Part shown: positions 18,723-24,628 of the stretch, one piece after another
Numbering within the stretch: position 1 is the first letter of the stretch
Layout: the number at the start of each line of letters is the position of its first letter
NCBI RefSeq assembly: GCF_000143415.4
Contig: NW_003314332.1
Location: 959,863 to 984,490 of the forward strand
Reading direction: 5' to 3'
Source of the DNA: Selaginella moellendorffii
Taxonomy: Eukaryota > Streptophyta > Lycopodiopsida > Selaginellales > Selaginellaceae
Length of the DNA: 24,628 nucleotides
Program-made: the position numbers and the translations under genes
Notes under the pieces: model-generated
Told to the model about the DNA's origin: nothing
What the model saw: the letters and a program-made list of their open reading frames with translations, nothing else
Databases searched by the model: none

Positions 18723-19440
18723 GGGAATATTCTGGGAATATTCTGTCGTTGACCGTTGACCCCGCATTGACCGTGTGTGGACTGGGATGGTGGAGGGCCT
18801 GAGGTCACTCATACATACCCGGAGTCCAGCGGTGATGCAGGGGAGAGCCATCCCACGAGCTGTCGGCATGCGTCGCCGATGTCGAAGGAGCGGCACCATT
18901 TTAATGGAATACACGCTTTTCAACGAATCGTGTGTGGATTTCAGAGTTGAAACTCACATATTCACGATCGGGAAAAAGAGCGGAATCCAACGGTATATGC
19001 CGTTTTGACTCGGTCAACAAAAACACTGTCAGGGAATATTCGGGAATATTCCGTTCTGACCGTTGACTCCGCGTTGACCGTGCGTTGACTCGAAAGGGAG
19101 GTGGCCTGGAGTGACTGGTACGTACCCGAGGTCCTTCGGTCATGCAGAAAGGTCCTTTTCCCGCGAGGTGTCGGCGCGTGTGTGACGTCGACGTCGTCGC
19201 ATGGCACCATTATGAGATTCGCAAGCTTTCCAAGGTTTGGTGTCCATCGTAAGGAGATGAGACCAACGTAGTCACACTTGGAAAGGGGTGCAGAATCGAA
19301 TGGTGTAGGCCTCGTTGACTCGGTCAACAATCTGACTGTCAGGGAATATTCGGGAATATTCCTGTTTGGACAGTAGACTGAGCGTTGACCGGGCGTTGAC
19401 CGGTGGGGGACGACCTGGGGTGACTGGGACATACCTAGAG
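18723..19440 (-). repeat. Three ~310-bp tandem units in the 3' UTR of PLE copy D
   Basis: Each unit begins (plus strand) with a GGGAATATTC-GGGAATATTC pair at 18723, 19032 and 19342. A cluster of GTTGACC motifs follows, then GTGGNCTGRGGTGACT and a TACATACC segment. Spacings are 309 and 310. Copies A (16311, 16619) and E (21698, 22004) carry two units each, so the number varies between copies. Confidence 0.85.
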
Positions 19441-19531
19441 TCCATTGGCCAGACCCTGTAGGTCATCGGTCATGCGGAGAAGGATGCAATCATATGCTTC
19501 CGTCTCTTGCAAAGCGCGGTAGAAGATGTGG

Positions 19532-20221
19532 CTGAGCTCGCAACGCGAGTTTAGCCCTGACCAGGAACGAACCGGGGTTCGGGAGGCATCTCTAGCACGT
19601 GATCACTCAGGGGAGTGTGTCTGCGGGAGCTTCATCCATCACCTGTTTAGGGTTTAGGATGTCCCCCAAGCCTAGCTGCGTGCTGTGAAGCGTGTAGGGG
19701 AGCTTAAAGGCGAGGGGGGTCCGTCGACAAGCGTCGCTAGAGCGGCGCAAGCGTGCAAGGAGAGCTTCATGTCACTGGTCAGAGGAGATGCTGGAGAGGC
19801 AGTGTTGGAGGAAGGAGATCGGGTGTCCCCGGGCACAGAGGCAGTGGTAGAGCCGCGTGCGCATGGCATGGAATCCATTGGCCGTGCTCTCACGGAGGAG
19901 GTATCTCTGGAGCTCGCTGCGGATAAATGCCACTTTCTGGTGCCATGGGTGAACCGACGTCCAGGGGAGGTACTGGTAGGCGTTGAGGGGCTTCTGGAAC
20001 GTGGACGAGTCGAGGCAGCGTGTCTCTTCAAAGTGAGGGCCTTTGAAGAGGTGGATATCGAGGATATCCAACTCCTTGAGCAGGATCACCGAGGTGATCT
20101 TGATCGAGGGACGAAGCGTGCCATATCCTCGGAGCCATCGTTCGAGGCCTGCTCGTGTACCTGTCCAAGTGCTCACTCCATCATCTGTGTACCTCCGTAG
20201 ATGGAAGGGCGATTTGTTGGT
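19532..20221 (-). pseudogene. PLE copy D reverse transcriptase fragment
   Basis: Similar to residues ~287-510 of the RT in copy E (WTGTRAGLE...WLRGYGTL, TFQKPLNAYQYLPWTSVHP, FLVRAKL). A stop after SSISSDQ at 19772 interrupts it, and the position of copy E's stop codon is CAG here. The catalytic YIDD motif falls at the truncated edge and is lost. Non-functional. Confidence 0.88.
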
Positions 20222-20763
20222 TGTGTCGAGGCACTCGTCGAGTCTGTGGGGACAGTGTTGAGCGTGGTGCCATGGACATGCTGAGCAGAGCCAGGTGCAA
20301 AGGTGACGGTGGCTGCTGCGCTGGGCCAGGTCCTGGAGAGCGTTAAGGCGAGAGGGCTCGCTGCTCTGTTCCAGTGGCAGGGGCTGGCCTGGGTGGCGAT
20401 TGCAAGGGATCCAGCACCAGAGGTGGTGAGAGCCCGTGCCATCGGCATAGTGTCTGGCTCTGCAGTTGCAGGGCCAGTGCTAGCATGCAAGGCTGGTTTT
20501 GTGCTTCCATGGCAGATTAAATCGATTTTGGCAGTGTTGTGGCGATGTCTAGGCAGCTTGGGTGCTCTGAGTGGCAGGGAGCATTCCCATTGGCATCTTT
20601 GGTGATCCTTTGGTGGTGCCAAGGCAACATACCAGAGGGGGGGGGCAAAAAGCCTTTGTGAGGGATTTGCTGTACCAGACCCAAGTCAGGGGGGCTGGGC
20701 TGCGCTAGACGTCGGAAAGACTGCTGAGTGGAGATATTAAGCTAGCTCCCAAACTCTTAGTGG
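20222..20763. other. Unidentified GC-rich segment distal to PLE copy D
   Basis: 542 bp with no match noticed elsewhere in the window and no recognised domain in any frame. Includes a run of G at about 20638-20645. Like 16883-17725, it occupies the place where the 5' end of a PLE should meet telomere repeat. Confidence 0.5.
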
Positions 20764-20945
20764 CCGTGAGCAGCTCTAGGTGGGGATTATTTGTGGGGAA
20801 TGCGTGGGGAATGCCCAGCCCGTCAGCACCGCGTCCCGGCCAGCCGCTGCCCAGCAGCACCACTAGCGCTGCCCAGCAGTGCTCCACTGCGCCAGGCACG
20901 ACCGCCAGAGCGCCACAAATAATCCCCACCTAGAGCTGCTCACGG
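20764..20945. mobile_element. 182-bp fold-back (MITE-like) element with perfect 33-bp inverted repeats
   Basis: Left arm 20764-20796 begins CCGTGAGCAGCTCTAGGTGG; right arm 20913-20945 is its exact reverse complement. The ~116-bp interior is GC-rich with CTGCCCAGCAG repeats. No coding capacity. The right arm abuts the telomere array directly; no target duplication was found. Confidence 0.8.
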
Positions 20946-21118
20946 TTTAGGGTTTAGGTTTAGGGTTTAGGGTTTAGGGTTTAGGGTTTAGGGTTTAGGG
21001 TTTAGGGTTTAGGGTTTAGGGGTTTAGGGTTTAGGGTTTAGGGGTTTAGGGTTTAGGGTTTAGGGTTTAGGGTTTAGGGTTTAGGGTTTAGGGTTTAGGT
21101 TTAGGGTTTAGGGTTTAG
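20946..21118 (+). repeat. Telomere array
   Basis: About 24 TTTAGGG repeats with a few TTTAGG and GTTTAGGGG variants, starting at the end of the fold-back element and leading into the 3' end of PLE copy E. Confidence 0.97.
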
Positions 21119-21309
21119 GATTTAGGCGCGTTTAGGCGTTTAGGGTCAAAGACACCCCGCGGTGTTGCAATCCGGCGAGATCGCGGCACCACTTTGCGCA
21201 ATCCACATTCTCCGTGTGCCGTTGTCGAAACGGCGTGATCGAGAGCAAGTAGAGGAGGCAAGAGAATGAATTTTCATTCATTCGCGAGCGAGGGAGAAGA
21301 CAAGAGACA

Positions 21310-21352
21310 ACCCGAGACCGGTTTCGTCCTTTTTGGGACTCATCAGCCGGGT
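21310..21352 (-). ncRNA. Hammerhead ribozyme, PLE copy E
   Basis: Base-for-base the same 43-nt hammerhead as copy D: CTGATGA, stem II GTCC/GGAC, GAAA, stem III ACC/GGT without a loop, stem I ACCCGG/TCGGGT. It lies about 850 nt downstream of the RT stop on the sense strand and about 190 nt from the element 3' end. Confidence 0.92.
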
Positions 21353-22196
21353 GTAGTCGTCTAACGTCTACCCTAACCCTAGCTCAGCGCCGACTCTACT
21401 TATATTCTGGCTCTGTCACGTGGCGCGAGTCCGAGTGGCGGCCATGCAAAGTGCATGACGGCGTTGGCTCGCGAGGATGCGAACGTAGCACAGCTGGGGT
21501 TGGTGACTCCACAGCAGTGGTAGTCGCGGAGAATGACTTCGGCGGATCGCCGAAGACAGTAAGCGTTCGTCCGGCGGGTGACGTACCTTTGACGCAAGAT
21601 AACTTGTAAACGTGGCATGATATGATGCATGCGTTACGTCCACAATGCTTGTGTCACTTGTGCGTACCCGGCGACGAAAAACGTGGTTCACTTTGCAGGG
21701 AATATTCTCGGAATATTCGGTCGTTGACCGTTGACCCCGCGTTGACCGTGTGTGGACTGGGATGGTGGGGGGCCTGAGGCCACTCATACATACCCGGAGT
21801 CCAGCGGTTACATGGGGGAGAGCCATCCTGCGAGCTGTCGGCATGTGTCGCCGATGTCGAGGGAACGGCACCGTTTTAACGGAAAACATGCTTTTCCACG
21901 AGTCGTGTGTGGAGTTCAGAGTTGAAACTCACATATTCACGATCGGAAGGAAGAGCAGAATCCAACGGTATATGCCGTTTTGACTCGGTCAACAGGGATA
22001 CAGTCGGAATATTGGGGAATATTCCGTTCTGACCGTTGACTCCGCGTTGACCGGGCGTTGACTCGGAAGGGGGGTGGCCTGGAGTGACTTGGGACATACC
22101 TGAAGTCCATCGGCCAGACCCTGGGAGTCATCGAGTACGCGGAGAAAGATGCAAGCATAAGTGTCCGTGTCTTGCAAAGTGCGGTACAAGACGTGG

Positions 22197-23736
22197 CTAA
22201 GCTCGCAGAGGGAGCTTAGCCCTGACCAGAAACGAACCGAGGTTCGGGGAGCGTCTCCAGCACGTGATCACTCGAGGGAGTGTGTCTGTGGGAGCTTCAT
22301 CCATCACCTGTTTAGGGTTTAGGATGTCCCCCAAGCCTAGCTGCGCACTGTGGAGTGTGTAGGGCAGCTTGAAGGCGAGGGGGGCCCGTCGACAGGCGTC
22401 GCTAGAGCGGCGCGAACGTGCAAGGAGAGCTTGATGTCGCTGGTCGTAGGAGATGCCGGAGAAGCAGTGGTGGAGGAAGGAGGTCGGGTATCCTCGGGCA
22501 CGGAGGCGGTGGTAGAACCGCGTGCGCATGGCGTGGAATCCATCGGCCGTGCTCTCGCGGAGGAGGTATCTCCGGAGCTCGCTGCGGATGAATGCCACTT
22601 TTTGGTGCCGTGGGTGAACCGACGTCCAGGGGAGGTACTGGTAGGCGTTGAGCGGCTTCTGGAACGTGGACGAGTCGAGGCAGCCTGTCTCTTCAAAGCG
22701 AGGGCCTTTGAAGAAGTGGATATCGAGGATATCCAACTCTTCGAGCGAGATCACCGAGGTGATCTTGATCGAAGGACACAGCGTGCCGTATCCTCGGAGC
22801 CATTGTTCGAGGCCTGCTCGTGTACCTGTCCAAATGCCTACTCCGTCATCTATGTACCTTCGTAGATAGAAGGGCCAGTCGTTGGTGGCATGCTTGTACT
22901 CGGCTTCGAGAGAGCAGAGGAAGAGGCAAGCGTAGACCACCGCGAAGTTGGAGCCCATTGCTGTGCCGCGGATCTGCTGGTAGATGTTACCGTCAAACTC
23001 CACGTAGTTGTGCTCCAGAACGAGGGCAGCTGCAGCCATGAGGAACCGCGAGCGTGTGGTGTTGCCGTACTCGGCAAACACAAAGTCGCGGAGGCGTTGG
23101 AGACCTTCTCGTGTGGGGATGCTTGGGTAGAGGCTCTCTACGTCGAACGTGAAGAGCCAGCAGTCCCGCGGGAGCTGTAGGTGGAGGAGGTCCTGTAGCA
23201 GCGTGCGCGAGTCGGAAAGAAACGTTGGCTGCTTCAGCAGGATATCGTAGAGCTGGCGGTGAAGCCAACGCGCGAGGGGCTCCCACAACGTACCGATATA
23301 GCTTGCGATGGGTCGGCCCTTTATTGGCTGCTTGTGTATTTTCGGAAGAAAATACATCATGCAAGCCTGCCGGGGTACGGCGGGCTGGTGCAGCAGGAAC
23401 TGCTGCGTGGAGTTGTCGAGCCACGAGCAGCTGCGGTACTTTGTGATGAGCTCGGCGAGGCGTTCCTGGAGGGATTTGGATGGCACGGAGGGGACCTTCA
23501 CATAAACAAGTGGGTCGTTCAGTTGGCGGAGAGCCTCCTTTGTGTACCAATCACGATCCAGCACCACCGCTCCAAGATTTTTGTCCGCAGGCTTGATGAT
23601 GATGGATGTGTCCGTTGCGAGAGAGTGGAGAGCACGCTTTTTCCAACCGTGAGCGAAGGAGCGAGGCTTGTGTGCTCCTTCCAGCCTGTGGAGCAGGCTG
23701 CCTCGCACGTGTGCAAGGCGCCGTTCCACATACCGG
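22197..23736 (-). CDS. Penelope-like reverse transcriptase (5'-truncated, open frame)
   Basis: RNA-directed DNA polymerase of the PLE family, related to telomerase RT. From the GTG at 23729 there are 510 codons, and the frame is still open leftward into the telomere junction, so the N-terminus is missing. Motifs: IIIKPADKNLG (44-53), YFLPKIHK (126-133), GRPIAS (138-143), FDVESLYPSIP (195-205, catalytic Asp196), QIRGTAMGSNFAVVYA (252-267) and RRYIDDG (290-296, catalytic Asp294 and Asp295). The C-terminus ends NLGSFLVRAKLPLRA, the conserved PLE sequence that normally precedes the linker to GIY-YIG, and stops there, so the element is EN-minus. All catalytic motifs look intact and there are no internal stops, suggesting a recent insertion. 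Confidence 0.95.
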
Positions 23737-23910
23737 TTTAGGGTTTAGGGTTTAGGGTTTAGGGTTTAGGTTTAGGGTTTAGGGTTTAGGGTTTAGGGTT
23801 TAGGCTTAGGGTTTAGGGTTTAGGGTTTTAGGGTTTAGGGTTTAGGGTTTAGGGTTTAGGGTTTTAGGGTTTAGGGTTTAGGGTTTAGGGTTTAGGGTTT
23901 AGGGTTTAGG
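23737..23910 (+). repeat. Telomere array between PLE copies E and F
   Basis: About 25 TTTAGGG units, with TTTAGG, TTTTAGGG and CTTAGGG variants, capping the 5' truncation of copy E. Confidence 0.97.
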
Positions 23911-23956
23911 ATTTAGGCGCGTTTAGGCGTTTAGGGTCAAAGACACCCCGCGGTGT
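23911..23956 (-). mobile_element. PLE copy F, a ~45-bp 3' stub (youngest)
   Basis: ATTTAGGCGCGTTTAGGCGT, then TTAGGGTCAAAGACACCCCG and CGGTGT, then TAGGGTTT. Same extent and same truncation point as copy C. It is the most distal PLE sequence. Confidence 0.88.
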
Positions 23957-24628
23957 TAGGGTTTAGGGTTTTAGGGTTTAGGGTTTAGGGTTTAGGGTTT
24001 AGGGTTTAGGGTTTAGGGTTTAAGGGTTTAGGGTTTAGGGTTTAGGGTTTAGGGTTTAGGGTTTAGGGTTTAGGGTTTAGGGTTTAGGGTTTAGGGTTTA
24101 GGGTTTAGGGTTTAGGGTTTAGGGTTTAGGGTTTAGGGTTTAGGGTTTAGGGTTTAGGGTTTAGGGTTTAGGGTTTAGGGTTTAGGGTTTAGGGTTTAGG
24201 GTTTAGGGTTTAGGGTTTAGGGTTTAGGGTTTAGGGTTTAGGGTTTAGGGTTTAGGGTTTAGGGTTTAGGGTTTAGGGTTTAGGGTTTAGGGTTTAGGGT
24301 TTAGGGTTTAGGGTTTAGGGTTTAGGGTTTAGGGTTTAGGGTTTAGGGTTTAGGGTTTAGGGTTTAGGGTTTAGGGTTTAGGTTTAGGGTTTAGGGTTTA
24401 GGGTTTAGGGTTTAGGGTTTAGGGTTTAGGGTTTCCGGTTTTAGGGTTTACTGGTTTAGGGTTTAGGGTTTAGGGTTTAGGGTTTAGGGTTTAGGGTTTA
24501 GGGTTTAGGGTTTAGGGTTTAGGGTTTAGGGTTTAGGGTTTACCGGTTTTAGGGTTTACTGGTTTAGGGTTTAGGGTTTAGGGTTTAGGGTTTAGGGTTT
24601 AGGGTTTAGGGTTTAGGGTTTAGGGTTT
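23957..24628 (+). repeat. Terminal telomere array
   Basis: 672 bp, about 95 repeats of TTTAGGG reaching the window edge. Two short variant patches (CCGGTTTTAGGGTTTACTGG at 24435-24454 and 24543-24562) lie 108 bp apart. Confidence 0.97.

Larger units (their letters stand above)
18150..20221 (-). mobile_element. PLE copy D (5'-truncated within the RT)
   Basis: Element 3' end at 18150 (GCGCGTTTAGGCGTTTAGGG, preceded by a plain telomere repeat). Then come a hammerhead, three ~310-bp 3' UTR repeats and the C-terminal half of the RT. It stops at about 20221, where similarity to copy E ends. Closely related to copies A and E at the nucleotide level. Confidence 0.9.
21119..23736 (-). mobile_element. 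PLE copy E, the longest (2.6 kb), endonuclease-lacking
   Basis: From the 3' end leftmost: GATTTAGGCGCGTTTAGGCG terminus, hammerhead, two ~310-bp 3' UTR repeats, and an RT frame open to the 5' edge, where telomere repeat begins at 23737. No GIY-YIG nuclease follows the RT. Orientation and telomere junctions match the endonuclease-deficient terminal PLEs known from bdelloid rotifers (Athena, Coprina), fungi and some plants. Confidence 0.93.

Noticed and set aside
16008-21889. A 157-167-codon minus-strand frame kept open in PLE copies A, D and E (16008-16511, 18420-18923, 21416-21889)
   Set aside because: It lies in the 3' UTR over the GAATATTC/TTGACC repeats. Between A and D about ten of roughly fifteen base changes alter the residue, so there is no sign of purifying selection and no known domain.
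21119-22196. A GIY-YIG endonuclease downstream of the RT
   Set aside because: The frame stops right after NLGSFLVRAKLPLRA, and no frame in the following kilobase shows GIY or YIG motifs.
22337-23741. Plus-strand and alternative minus frames across the RT
   Set aside because: Shadows of the RT coding frame; the RT frame alone holds the ordered catalytic motifs.
17726-24628. Regularly spaced repeats as a CRISPR-like array
   Set aside because: The repeat is the 7-bp telomere unit with no unique spacers, and the context is eukaryotic.

Overview
This window is the end of a nuclear chromosome from a eukaryote with TTTAGGG telomeres. The G-rich strand runs 5'->3' toward the right edge, and the last 672 bases are almost pure telomere repeat, so the right edge is a true or near-true chromosome end. 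TTTAGGG is used by land plants and green algae but also by several protist lineages. The predicted introns (mostly 38-57 nt, GT-AG) are shorter than is usual in land plants, so I do not name a species.

Layout. (1) 1-12.9 kb is an arm-proximal block with two divergent genes. On the minus strand (733-3404) is a DUF7869-like, RNase-H-fold transposase-like gene with one frame break. On the plus strand (6926-12536) is a 12-exon gene of about 1630 codons. It joins a weakly ParB-like region, a Lys-rich and an acidic disordered region, and a C-terminal FCP1/HAD phosphatase-like domain whose motif is DLNGVL rather than DxDGT. Between them lie two GC-rich minisatellites and a tandem duplication that carries interstitial telomere repeats. 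The whole block is peppered with about 20 copies of a ~24-bp palindrome (core GGCATGTGGCCTCATGCC). Several sit inside the short introns at a nearly fixed distance from the 3' splice site. (2) 12.9-14.7 kb holds an unidentified minus-strand reading frame, broken into two frames. It is the last non-telomeric host-like DNA. (3) 14.7-24.6 kb is a head-to-tail stack of six copies of one endonuclease-lacking Penelope-like element (PLE). All are on the minus strand and 5'-truncated to different lengths, mostly separated by telomere arrays. The longest copy (21119-23736) has an intact 510-codon reverse transcriptase frame. Three copies carry a hammerhead ribozyme on the element's sense strand. The oldest copy is split by a 5'-truncated LINE with a 20-bp target duplication.

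How it fits together. The orientation (element 3' end toward the centromere, 5' end toward the terminus, C-rich telomere sequence on the sense strand) is what is expected if the RT primes on the free G-rich 3' end of the chromosome and telomerase later re-caps it. The stack therefore reads as a time series of terminal additions, oldest at 14.7 kb and youngest at 23.9 kb. Two segments (16883-17725 and 20222-20763) and a fold-back element (20764-20945) lie between truncated PLE ends and telomere arrays and are of unknown origin. No tRNA, rRNA, CRISPR or prokaryotic operon features were seen.
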